Shown here: piece by piece, positions 1-8,212 of the stretch
Layout of the letters: each line of letters opens with the position of its first letter
Position numbering within the stretch: the first letter of the stretch is position 1
DNA from: Caballeronia jiangsuensis
GTDB taxonomy: Bacteria; Pseudomonadota; Gammaproteobacteria; Burkholderiales; Burkholderiaceae
Assembly: GCA_000648925.1 (NCBI GenBank)
Contig: JFHF01000008.1
Location: 124,001 to 188,000 of the forward strand
Length of the DNA: 64,000 nucleotides
Reading direction: 5' to 3'
Program-made: the position numbers and the translations under genes
Notes under the pieces: generated by a model
What the model saw: only the letters and a program-made list of their open reading frames with translations
The model's database searches: none
Told to the model about the DNA's origin: nothing

Positions 1-49
1 GCAGCCTTGAGCAACGGAGGCATTCGCCCTTTGATTGGCGGAGGAAACC

Positions 50-178
50 ATGAAGCTCGTCAGCATGTTCGCCGGGACCGTCGGATTCGTGGCCGTCGTG
101 GGCCTCTCATTGTTGGCGGTCGCGGACATTCTCTTGACAACATCCGACAAACCCACCGAGAAAGAACGTCTCGCGTGA
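50..178 (+). CDS. small single-pass membrane protein (42 aa)
   Basis: This short reading frame encodes 42 residues: a short N-terminus, one hydrophobic helix (about residues 6-30, ending in a GLSLLAVADI stretch) and a charged C-terminal tail. A strong Shine-Dalgarno (GGAGG inside GGAGGAAACC) sits just before the ATG, which is the main reason to call it real. It resembles the small protein at 639-827, which has GLALLAVFEI at the same place in its helix, so the two may be paralogues. No family is recognised. It lies upstream of the polysaccharide genes, but no functional link can be shown from sequence alone. Confidence 0.55.
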   Translation: MKLVSMFAGTVGFVAVVGLSLLAVADILLTTSDKPTEKERLA

Positions 179-638
179 GTTCGGGCCTTCTTATCGCTGA
201 ATGACCGGTTAATTGTCTGTCAAATAGGCGGCCGACTGTCGAAGAAACGTCGTATATCAGTTGAAGACATTCGAATGGCGGAATGCTGTCTTTCGAAAAA
301 TGGCCGCAATAATTAATGCACCGCGTATCGGAATTCGATTAATTGCGGTCGCGTCCGCCGGACGGCGCGGGGTGGCGTGCACGACGCGTGCGCGCTGCGG
401 AGCGCGCGGCACATGGCTCCTTGCGCCGCCGGTCGCCGGAACAGACGTGCTTTCACCCATTTGTTCAGCGATTTGCGCGCACCGGATGCATCGGAAAATC
501 ATGCTGGATGTCGCGTGGCGGAAAATTGGCCGATTAGCCATGTGATATAATCAAAAATAAATCAAAGTCATTCGGTCAAACTTTCAGCCACGGGTTTTAT
601 CTAATGCTTGATTCATCGCGGATGAGCGCGGAGGAAGC
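179..638. other. intergenic region with candidate promoter
   Basis: There is no convincing gene in these 460 bases. Reading frames that cross the GC-rich middle lack ribosome-binding sites and look random. The right third is AT-rich and contains a perfect TATAAT at 546-551, about 90 bases before the small gene at 639. The best upstream hexamer (TTGGCC, 526-531) is only 14 bases away, so a sigma-70 promoter is possible but not well formed. Confidence 0.35.
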
Positions 639-827
639 ATGTCAGTAGTCGGTGTTATAGGCGCAATTGTTTTTTTCGCAATAATCGGTCTTGCATTGCT
701 GGCCGTGTTCGAAATTATCTTTTCGCCTTTTTCCAAGCATAAGGCAGATGAAACGAGCGAGCCGGGTCACAAGCGGCCGACCTGGTTTCGCAGGCGCGAA
801 GTCGCCGTGCGCCGTGATGAGCCTTGA
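639..827 (+). CDS. small single-pass membrane protein (62 aa)
   Basis: The frame encodes 62 residues: a strongly hydrophobic segment at about residues 3-28 and then a basic cytoplasm-like tail rich in Arg and Lys (WFRRREVAVRR). A good Shine-Dalgarno (GGAGGAAGC) precedes the ATG. The helix shares the pattern GL(A/S)LLAV..I with the 42-residue protein at 50-178. The positive-inside rule would place the C-terminus in the cytoplasm. Function is unknown; small membrane proteins of this kind can be regulators of larger membrane complexes, but nothing here proves that. Confidence 0.6.
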   Translation: MSVVGVIGAIVFFAIIGLALLAVFEIIFSPFSKHKADETSEPGHKRPTWFRRREVAVRRDEP

Positions 828-1160
828 TTCACGAAAAATTTTCCTGCTCCGCCAACAAGTTAGGATCTCCGCCGCCATCGGCGAAGCAGCCTCCCGCCAA
901 GCCGCCGATCATCACGCAACGCCGCATTTCCGGCACAGCCGTTCAAATCCCTCGCATTAATTAGCTGTCGCAGCAGTGTGCGATAGCGCACCGCACGCAC
1001 ATTTCCCAGACTCTAGTCTTTCTTCGCCGGCATCAGCATGAAATGGACTGTTCATCATTTCAAAGCGCCGGAACACAACACATATAAAAGACAGTTAAGC
1101 GTTTAGCTAAAGATGGAAGTGCGATCGACTGGCAAATCGCTGCTGTCTGAGGGAAAAGAA
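828..1160. other. intergenic region
   Basis: There is no supported gene in these 333 bases. The right part (about 1060-1110) is AT-rich and probably carries the promoter of the gene at 1161. An in-frame upstream ATG at 1113 has no Shine-Dalgarno, whereas the ATG at 1161 is preceded by TGAGGG seven bases upstream, so the later start was chosen. Confidence 0.4.
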
Positions 1161-2501
1161 ATGGCGCAACCCGCATATCCTTCCGTGCTCGAGTGGTGGA
1201 CGCGCGTCGAAAAGCGGATCTACGGTGACTCCGACGAGACACCGCGGATCCCCTCTCATGCCCGTGCACCGATCATGGTCCTGTACGACGGCTGCGAGAA
1301 CATCGAGGCGCTGTGGAAAGCGCTGCTCCAATGCCGAACTCCGCATATCCAGGTCGTATGGAAGTCGCCCGAATCGGACGAAATGCGTCTGCTGGCGGAA
1401 TCGTATGTCGCGATACCGGAAAAGCTCTTCTTCCTGAAGTCGCTGCAGACGAGTCTGCGGCGCGTCGCCGTTCTCGTCGAGCGGGCGCAGAAGCGCCTGG
1501 AGGCGGCTTCGTCGCCTCGTGATCTGCCGCTCGTCAAGGCGAAGGTGCGGACGGCGCGTCTATCGGCTTTCACGTCGGCGTGTTTCGCATTGCGGCATCT
1601 CGGCCGCAAGGTGCTGAACCAGCCGCTCAAGCTGCTGATTCAGCGCGGGCACTGGGTTTTGGCGTACCGTCGCACGGGCGCGGAGAACAGCGTCGAAGGA
1701 GACGAAAACCGCAACTGGGTCACGCTTCCCGGCATGACGTCGCAGTTTCACGCCGATCCGTTCCTCTGGCGCGGCAAGAACGGCGACTATCACCTGTTCT
1801 TCGAGAGCCTTCCCTACGACACGAACCGCGGCACGATCAGCCATATCGCGTTCGATCCGGTCACGCAGAGGTGGCAGGAGACGCCGCGCGTCGTGCTCGA
1901 CAAGAGCTATCACCTGTCGTACCCGTTTCTCTTCGAGCATGAAGGCGAGGTTTTCATGATCCCGGAGACGTGCGGCAATCGTACGATCGAAATGTACCGG
2001 GCGGCCTCGTTTCCGACCGACTGGGTGCTGCACAAGGTCATCATGCGCGACGTCGTCGCGGCCGACACGACGCTCTATCACGACGGCAAGACGTGGTGGA
2101 TGTTCACGAGCATGACCGAAGACGGCGGATCGAACTGGGACGAACTGTCGATCTTCCACTCCGACAGCCCGTTCGGCGAATGGACCGCGCATCCGATGAA
2201 TCCGGTCGTCTCCGACTGCCGTCTCGCGCGGATGGCCGGCAACCTGTTCAAGGACGCACAGAACCTCCTGATCCGTCCCGCGCAGAATTGCGAGCGTGAA
2301 TACGGCGCCGCGCTGACGTTCCGCGAAATTACCGAACTCACGACCACGACCTACGCCGAACGGACCGTGTCGATTCGCACGCCGCCGCGCGGCCATCAGG
2401 GACTTCACACGTGGAATGCGGTCGGCGGAATCACGGTCATCGATCTGAAGACGCAGCTTCGCAAATGGAATCCGTGGCGCGGCCCGATGAGGCGCGCATG
2501 A
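1161..2501 (+). CDS. GINT1-type beta-propeller protein of a polysaccharide locus
   Basis: The 446-residue product has an N-terminal half of unclear fold with a helical, Arg-rich stretch. Its C-terminal half resembles the five-bladed beta-propeller found at the N-terminus of plant glucosamine inositolphosphorylceramide transferases and in glycoside hydrolase 43-like proteins: an FHADPFLW motif, then repeated blade signatures such as DYHLFFES, YPFLFEHEG, MIPETCGN and TWWMFTSM. In bacteria such proteins usually lie in surface polysaccharide or O-antigen loci, as here, directly upstream of glycosyltransferase genes. No signal peptide is visible, so it is probably cytoplasmic. The acidic residues suggest sugar binding or hydrolysis, but the true reaction is not known. 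Confidence 0.65.
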   Translation: MAQPAYPSVLEWWTRVEKRIYGDSDETPRIPSHARAPIMVLYDGCENIEALWKALLQCRTPHIQVVWKSPESDEMRLLAESYVAIPEKLFFLKSLQTSLRRVAVLVERAQKRLEAASSPRDLPLVKAKVRTARLSAFTSACFALRHLGRKVLNQPLKLLIQRGHWVLAYRRTGAENSVEGDENRNWVTLPGMTSQFHADPFLWRGKNGDYHLFFESLPYDTNRGTISHIAFDPVTQRWQETPRVVLDKSYHLSYPFLFEHEGEVFMIPETCGNRTIEMYRAASFPTDWVLHKVIMRDVVAADTTLYHDGKTWWMFTSMTEDGGSNWDELSIFHSDSPFGEWTAHPMNPVVSDCRLARMAGNLFKDAQNLLIRPAQNCEREYGAALTFREITELTTTTYAERTVSIRTPPRGHQGLHTWNAVGGITVIDLKTQLRKWNPWRGPMRRA

Positions 2502-2772
2502 CGCAAACGGCGCCCGCGGCCAGTCGCGCGCGGGCAAGACAACCGGCGTGTGGCGCGTCGCACAGTGCGTGCCACGGGCGCCGGCTTACATTGATGACTC
2601 ATCGGAGACTGGAAGCCGCATCGGGCAATGTTTTGCGCGCGCGTCACACAGATCGTCCGGCGAGGCAGCCCATCGCCATAAAACACACCCGTCAGCACCA
2701 GCATCTCCGCCAGCAGCGCGCGCGCCGGTTGCCTGGGGACGGGCCCATCGCAGAAAAACGGCAGCCGGGACC

Positions 2773-3906
2773 ATGAAGCTTCTCCATGTCATCGTTGCGC
2801 TCAATGCGGACGGCGCTGAACGCATGCTTCAGCGCCTCATCGAGTCGCACATCGAAGATCCGCGGTTTCGTCACGTCGTCTGCTCGCTCACGACGACCGG
2901 TAAGGTCGGTGAAGAACTGGCCGCTCGCGGCATCGACGTGCATAGCCTCGGCATGCGTTCGCCGCTCGGCTTTCCGCGCGCGTTGTGGCACCTCGTTAAA
3001 CTGATTCGCAAGGTGCGCCCCGACATCATTCAGACGTGGATGTACCACGCCGACTTTCTCGGCGGACTCGCGGGACGGCTCGCGGCGCACAAGCGCATCG
3101 TGTGGGGCGTGCGCACCACCGACGTGAAATCGGGCGGCTCGCGCGTGACCGTGCTGTTGCGCAAGATCTGCGCGTGGCTTTCGTACTCCGTGCCGCAGGC
3201 GATCGTGTGCGCGGCCGAGGCGTCGCGCCGGGCGCACGTGTCGGTCGGCTATGACGCGAGCCGCATGATGGTCGTGCCGAACGGATTCGATGTCGCGCGC
3301 CTTTCCGCGACGCCCGAGCAACGCGCCACGATCCGCCAGCAATGCGGATTCGAGGACGGCACGGTCGTGGTCGGCATTCTCGGGCGCTTTCACCCCGTGA
3401 AGGATCATGAGAATTTCGTGCGCGCGGCGGGCATGCTCGCCGCGCGCCATCCGGGCGTGCGCTTCATGATGGTCGGCCGCGATCTCGACGCGAACAATCG
3501 CGAACTCGCGGACTGGATCGCAAAGACGGGATTCGCGTCGCGCTTCGTGTTGCTCGGTGAGCGGCGCGACGTGCCCGCGTGTCTGTCGGCGATGGACGTG
3601 TTCTGCCTTTCGTCGCGCACGGAAGGCTTCCCGAACGTGGTCGGCGAGGCGATGGCGATGGCGCTGCCATGCGTCGTCACCGACGTCGGCGATGCGGCCA
3701 TGCTCGTCGCCAACACGGGCGTGGTCGTCGCGAAGGAAAACACCGACGCGCTCGCGGCCGGACTGTCCCGCGTCGTCGACATGACGCCCGACGAGCGTAT
3801 CCGTCTCGGCCAGATGGCGAAGGCGCGCATCCACGCCGAATTCACGATGATGCGCGCGCGCGAGCGTTTCGAAGATATCTACCTGCGGCTCGTCCAAGAA
3901 AAGTGA
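2773..3906 (+). CDS. GT4-family glycosyltransferase
   Basis: This is a 377-residue GT-B glycosyltransferase that would add a sugar from a nucleotide donor to the growing lipid-linked polysaccharide unit. The N-terminal acceptor domain starts with MKLLHVIVALNADGAERMLQ. The C-terminal donor domain has GILGRFHPVKD and the E-x7-E motif (EGFPNVVGEAMAMALP) typical of GT4. The start at 2773 was chosen because homology begins there; the in-frame extension upstream to 2548 is low-complexity, Ala/Arg-rich and unlike a protein. The Shine-Dalgarno is weak (GGGACC). It is followed 46 bases later by the amidotransferase gene. Donor and acceptor cannot be read from sequence. Confidence 0.85.
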   Translation: MKLLHVIVALNADGAERMLQRLIESHIEDPRFRHVVCSLTTTGKVGEELAARGIDVHSLGMRSPLGFPRALWHLVKLIRKVRPDIIQTWMYHADFLGGLAGRLAAHKRIVWGVRTTDVKSGGSRVTVLLRKICAWLSYSVPQAIVCAAEASRRAHVSVGYDASRMMVVPNGFDVARLSATPEQRATIRQQCGFEDGTVVVGILGRFHPVKDHENFVRAAGMLAARHPGVRFMMVGRDLDANNRELADWIAKTGFASRFVLLGERRDVPACLSAMDVFCLSSRTEGFPNVVGEAMAMALPCVVTDVGDAAMLVANTGVVVAKENTDALAAGLSRVVDMTPDERIRLGQMAKARIHAEFTMMRARERFEDIYLRLVQEK

Positions 3907-3952
3907 GCATCGCATAAGCGTGGCCTCTGGCCGCATCTGAAGGAGAACGAAC

Positions 3953-5974
3953 ATGTGCGGTATCGTCGGCTTTCTGGGTGGTCGCGGCATCGGCCCGGGC
4001 GACTCGAAGACAACGGTCCGGAAGATGGCGCTTGCCATCGCCTATCGCGGACCCGACGACGCGGGCGACTGGACCGATGATCTGCGCGGCATCGCTCTCG
4101 GTCATCGCCGGCTGGCGATTCAGGATCTCTCCGCGGCGGGGCATCAGCCGATGTCGTCGGGCAGCGGCCGTTATGTCATCGTCTTCAACGGCGAAATCTA
4201 TAACCATTTCGATCTGCGCGAGGAGCTTGAAGACACGCAGCGCGCGCCCTTCTGGCGCGGAAGTTCGGATACCGAAACATTGATGGCCGGCTTCGATGCA
4301 TGGGGCATTCAGGCGACCATCGAGCGCGCTGTCGGCATGTTCGCGTTCGCCGTGTGGGATCGGCAGGAATGCCAGCTCACGCTCGCACGCGACCGGATCG
4401 GAGAAAAGCCCCTTTATTACGGATGGCAGGGGCAGGGCGAAGAAGCCGCGTTCGTGTTCGGCTCCGAACTCAAGGGGCTGCGCGAGCATCCCGCGTTCGA
4501 GAACAACGTCGATCGCGGCGCGCTGACGCTGCAGATCCGCCACGGCTGCGTGCCCGCGCCGTATTCGATTTTCGAAGGCATCTACAAGCTCGAACCGGGC
4601 AAGATGCTCACCGTGTCGCTCGAACGGCGCGAGCCGCGCATCTGGGCCTACTGGTCGGGCGTCGAGGCGGCGGTCAACGGTACTGCGCGCGGTTTTGCAG
4701 GCACTGCCGATGATGCCGTCGAAGAGCTGGAGCACTTGCTCAGCGATGCGATCCGTCAGCAGATGCTCTCCGACGTGCCGCTCGGCGCGTTTCTCTCGGG
4801 CGGCGTGGATTCGTCGACGATCGTCGCGTTGATGCAGAAGCAGTCGTCGCGTCCGGTGAAAACGTTCACGATCGGCTTCAACGAAAGCGATTTCGACGAA
4901 GCAAAGCTCGCGAAGGCCGTGTCGGCGCATCTCGGCACCGAACATACCGAGCTGTACGTGACGGCGCGTGAAGCGCTCGATGTCATTCCGCGTCTGCCCG
5001 AACTCTACGACGAACCGTTCGCGGATTCATCGCAGATCCCGACGTTCCTCGTATCGCAACTCGCCCGGCAGCACGTGACGGTGTCGCTGTCCGGCGACGC
5101 CGGCGACGAGCTTTTCTGCGGCTATCAGCGCTACCGCACCGCGCCGGACATGTGGGACAAGATGACGGTACTGCCGGCGTCGTTGCGCAAGCTGGCGGCA
5201 TCCGGCATCGTAGGGATTTCGCCCAAGCGCTGGAACAGCATGGCGGGGCTCATGGAACCGATCCTGCCGTCGTCCCTGCGCGGCGTGAAAGTCGGCGACA
5301 AGCTCCACAAGGGCGCGCAATTGCTGTCGTGCCAGTCGCGCGACGAGGTGTATCTGCATCTGATGTCGCAATGGAACGACCCGGCGGCGCTCGTGATCGG
5401 CGGTCATCAGCCGCCTACGCTGATGACCGGCAACGCGCCGGCCTTCACTGGCCTCGACGACGTGCAGCGCATGATGGCGCTCGACATGATCACCTATCTG
5501 CCCGACGACATTCTCACGAAGGTCGATCGCGCGGCGATGGGCGTCTCGCTCGAAACGCGCGTGCCGTTCCTCGATCATCGTGTCGTGGAGTTCGCGTGGC
5601 GCCTGCCGCAATCGATGAAGGTGCGCGACGGGCAAACCAAATGGGCGCTGCGCCAGGTGCTCTATCGTCATGTGCCGCGCGCGATGATCGAGCGGCCCAA
5701 GCAGGGCTTCGGCGTGCCGATCACGCACTGGCTGCGCGGCGAACTGCGCGACTGGGCTGAAGCGCTGCTCGACGAATCGCGGCTGCGTCGCGAGGGCTTC
5801 TTCGATCCGGAAATGGTGCGGGCGAAATGGCAGCAGCATCTGTCGGGCGAGCAGAACTGGCATCGGCAGCTTTGGAACGTGCTGATGTTCCAGCAGTGGC
5901 TCGAGCATCAGAACGCTTCGTCGATCCCGCTCTTCACGTCCCCCACGGCGGATCTCGCCGGCATGGCAAGCTGA
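3953..5974 (+). CDS. asnB: glutamine-hydrolysing asparagine synthetase family amidotransferase
   Basis: This 673-residue protein has both halves of the family. The N-terminal class II glutaminase begins MCGIVGF, so Cys2 is the nucleophile after Met removal. The C-terminal ATP-pyrophosphatase domain has the SGGVDSS loop. Length and order are normal and the gene has a strong AAGGAG ribosome-binding site. The generic reaction is ATP-dependent transfer of glutamine nitrogen to a carboxylate. Inside polysaccharide clusters, homologues such as Pseudomonas aeruginosa WbpS are thought to turn a uronic acid into its amide. With UDP-HexNAc dehydrogenase and epimerase genes a few kilobases downstream, that role fits at least as well as asparagine synthesis. 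A terminator follows at 6022-6054. Confidence 0.85.
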   Translation: MCGIVGFLGGRGIGPGDSKTTVRKMALAIAYRGPDDAGDWTDDLRGIALGHRRLAIQDLSAAGHQPMSSGSGRYVIVFNGEIYNHFDLREELEDTQRAPFWRGSSDTETLMAGFDAWGIQATIERAVGMFAFAVWDRQECQLTLARDRIGEKPLYYGWQGQGEEAAFVFGSELKGLREHPAFENNVDRGALTLQIRHGCVPAPYSIFEGIYKLEPGKMLTVSLERREPRIWAYWSGVEAAVNGTARGFAGTADDAVEELEHLLSDAIRQQMLSDVPLGAFLSGGVDSSTIVALMQKQSSRPVKTFTIGFNESDFDEAKLAKAVSAHLGTEHTELYVTAREALDVIPRLPELYDEPFADSSQIPTFLVSQLARQHVTVSLSGDAGDELFCGYQRYRTAPDMWDKMTVLPASLRKLAASGIVGISPKRWNSMAGLMEPILPSSLRGVKVGDKLHKGAQLLSCQSRDEVYLHLMSQWNDPAALVIGGHQPPTLMTGNAPAFTGLDDVQRMMALDMITYLPDDILTKVDRAAMGVSLETRVPFLDHRVVEFAWRLPQSMKVRDGQTKWALRQVLYRHVPRAMIERPKQGFGVPITHWLRGELRDWAEALLDESRLRREGFFDPEMVRAKWQQHLSGEQNWHRQLWNVLMFQQWLEHQNASSIPLFTSPTADLAGMAS

Positions 5975-6021
5975 TATCGCCGGGCGGCGTTCACGCGCCG
6001 CTCATGACGATCGTTATAGCG

Positions 6022-6054
6022 AAAGGCCCTGGTCTAACGGACCAGGGCCTTTTT
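6022..6054 (+). terminator. Rho-independent terminator after asnB-type gene
   Basis: A perfect stem (AAGGCCCTGGTC paired with GACCAGGGCCTT) with a short TAACG-type loop is followed directly by a run of T. It ends transcription of the rightward group 1161-5974. Confidence 0.85.
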
Positions 6055-6212
6055 CTTTGCGCGCAGACTGGTGCGATGATCGAGGCGCCGAAGTCGTACC
6101 GCGTTTCATGGCGGTCGGATATGTGCGGAGAGCGTATGCCGATGCGCGACTCATGGACGGCCGGCGCAGAGCGATAAAGGCGCGTGACGGAAAGCCCAAA
6201 GCCCAGCCCAAA

Positions 6213-6246
6213 GCAAAAAGGCCCCAGTCATATCGACCGGGGCCTT
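6213..6246 (-). terminator. Rho-independent terminator for the leftward wecA-like gene
   Basis: On the minus strand, a GGCCCC(G/A)GTC-type stem with a small loop is followed by TTTTTG just past the stop codon at 6300. With the terminator at 6022-6054 it insulates two converging transcripts. The region 5975-6299 contains nothing else I can support. Confidence 0.75.
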
Positions 6247-6299
6247 TCGCCTTTCTGCCATCTCCGGCGCGCATCGCGCCGGAATAACGTGACTTCGAT

Positions 6300-7439
6300 T
6301 TACTTGTGATGCGTCGTCTGCTCTGGCACGGCGCCGGGAACGACGGCCTGTCTGCTGCCCACGAGCCAGCGCGGCGTCTTGAACCGCACGATCGCGGTGT
6401 ACAGCCAGACATACGCGACGACGAACACGGCCGCGGTCACCGCGAGCACCACCGGGTTGTGCCAGAAGAGCGAGGCCGGCACGATGCCGATCATGCTCAG
6501 CACCCACAGATACGGCGACGTGCGCGCGTTTCTGCGCTGGCGCTGTCGCGGATCGCTCCCCTTGCGCACGATGCGCTTGAAGATCAGCGTGTGCAGGTGG
6601 ATGCCGTCAGGCGCGCCGACCGGCCGGCCGCGCACGATCCTGCGGCGGTAGATCGAGAACAGCGTTTCGAAGAGCGGATAGATCGCGACGACCATCGCAT
6701 ACCACGCGCAGACGGTCGGATGCCGGGCAACCAGCAGCACGAGCAGCTCAGCGATCGTGAAGCCGATGAAGTACGCACCGCCGTCACCGAGGAAAATCGA
6801 CGCAGCCGGATAATTCCAGATCGCAAAGCCGCCGATCGCGCCAATCATCGTGAGCGCGGTGCTCATCACGAGCAGGTCGCCGACTTCATGCGCGACATAA
6901 CCGATCGAGCCGAAGATCAGAATCGACACGACCGCAGCGAGTCCGTTGAAACCATCGATGATATTGACAGCGTTGGTAAGCCCAGCCACCGCGAGCACCG
7001 TCAGGCCGATCGCGATAGGCGCGACGGACAGGATCGGATCGACGAGCGGCAGATCCACACGGCCGACCACGCCGTTGAGCAGAAACGCGCCGAGAAGCGC
7101 CGCCAGCATCGCACTCAGAAGACGCGCACGGACGCTGACGCGCTTCGTCAAATCTTCGATCACACCACTTCCAAATGCCGGCGCCGCACAGAGCAGCAGC
7201 AGCAGGGATTCGTCGCGAGGATTTCCCCCGAAAATCGCGGCGATGGGAAAGGTCACGCAAGCGGCGACCATCAGAGCGATGCCGCCGATCCTGGGGACCG
7301 GATGAGAATGGTTCTTCTGAACCCCGTTCAAATCATGATCCAGGGAGAGCGCCCCGTAGCGCCCCGCGAATCGAACTATAAGTAGCGTCATGCAGAAAGA
7401 ACTGATGAAGCCAAGCGCAAGGTTTAACATTTTTTTCAC
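6300..7439 (-). CDS. WecA/MraY-family undecaprenyl-phosphate sugar-1-phosphate transferase
   Basis: This 379-residue polytopic membrane enzyme of the polyprenyl-phosphate N-acetylhexosamine-1-phosphate transferase family would start repeat-unit assembly on undecaprenyl phosphate. Family signatures are a VPRIGGIAL motif in the first cytoplasmic region, the metal-binding NIIDGFNGLAA and FLGDGGAYFIGF motifs, and a His-rich late loop (GIHLHTLIFKRI). About ten or eleven membrane segments are visible. It lies opposite to the rest of the cluster and shares the long intergenic region 7440-8212 with the divergent wzc gene. It is the only initiating transferase seen in the window, which suggests a GlcNAc or GalNAc first sugar. 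WbpL-like function is also possible. Confidence 0.85.
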   Translation of the reverse strand: MKKMLNLALGFISSFCMTLLIVRFAGRYGALSLDHDLNGVQKNHSHPVPRIGGIALMVAACVTFPIAAIFGGNPRDESLLLLLCAAPAFGSGVIEDLTKRVSVRARLLSAMLAALLGAFLLNGVVGRVDLPLVDPILSVAPIAIGLTVLAVAGLTNAVNIIDGFNGLAAVVSILIFGSIGYVAHEVGDLLVMSTALTMIGAIGGFAIWNYPAASIFLGDGGAYFIGFTIAELLVLLVARHPTVCAWYAMVVAIYPLFETLFSIYRRRIVRGRPVGAPDGIHLHTLIFKRIVRKGSDPRQRQRRNARTSPYLWVLSMIGIVPASLFWHNPVVLAVTAAVFVVAYVWLYTAIVRFKTPRWLVGSRQAVVPGAVPEQTTHHK

Positions 7440-8212
7440 TCACGAAGAGGGCGCATCTCTTTTCGAATATCAAAACCCGAAAGCGTATGGTAGGTACAAC
7501 CCCTGTCATTGTCCACGCATTTATGGCGCTTTAATGTGTGAAACCGAGCCTACCGGGATTATATTGGGACTTCCCCCGATTATTCATACAAACGCGATTT
7601 TAATATCCCATAAAAACACGATTTTCATATAAAGGACTTAAAATCCGTTTTAAAAGAATCGCGCGTAGTCGGTGCGCAAGCCCACCTTCGCACGCAGATT
7701 TTTGAGGGGTCGGTACGTTTTGCCACGGAGGGGGCGTCTGGGGTCGTCTCTATGCCTAGCATAGGCCGGAAGAGGGCCCGCCGGTAGGCGAAAAAATGTC
7801 CGGAAATCGAACTCCGGCTAAACCGGCTTTCTTCATAAAATTAGCAGTTCGATTAAAAGCAATTATATGTGCGGTGCCGCGCATACAACAAGACCCGTTG
7901 TGATAATTTCCGATTTGCTCAAATGGCCCGCATACTCAATAAATTCTTAAAAGTGGGATATAGAACACTCGGTCGCGTTGAAAGGTTCGATAAACAACAA
8001 AAATCGTCTGTGGGAATTTCTCTTTTTTTGAGTCGTGTGTTTCAATACGACTGCAATGCCGGGGCGGGATATTAACGGCCCTGAATGCCGGCCTGAATTC
8101 AAGAATAAGGAAATGGTGTTTGCGCCCTTTTGGGTGCGCTGCAAGTGTTTCGATCCGCATCCGGTGCGCATACCGCGCGCCGGTCCCATAAGAGCCTGTA
8201 ACGAGACGTTCC
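7440..8212. promoter_or_regulatory. AT-rich divergent promoter region between wecA-like gene and wzc
   Basis: These 773 bases contain no gene I can support; short reading frames here lack ribosome-binding sites and family resemblance. The DNA is clearly more AT-rich than its neighbours. It holds an imperfect direct repeat, AC(G/A)CGATTTT(A/C)ATAT at 7592-7606 and 7616-7630 (24-base period), and a small inverted repeat GCCTA-GCA-TAGGC at 7754-7766. The length suggests complex control of the polysaccharide operon that begins at 8213. No exact JUMPstart/ops element was found. Confidence 0.5.

Noticed and set aside
257..545. Overlapping 94-codon frames on both strands
   Set aside because: Mirror frames in GC-rich DNA; neither has a ribosome-binding site or a protein-like composition.
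7740..7800. JUMPstart/ops-like element in the leader of the polysaccharide genes
   Set aside because: A CCGGTAGGCG is present but does not match the GGCGGTAG core, so RfaH-type control is not supported.
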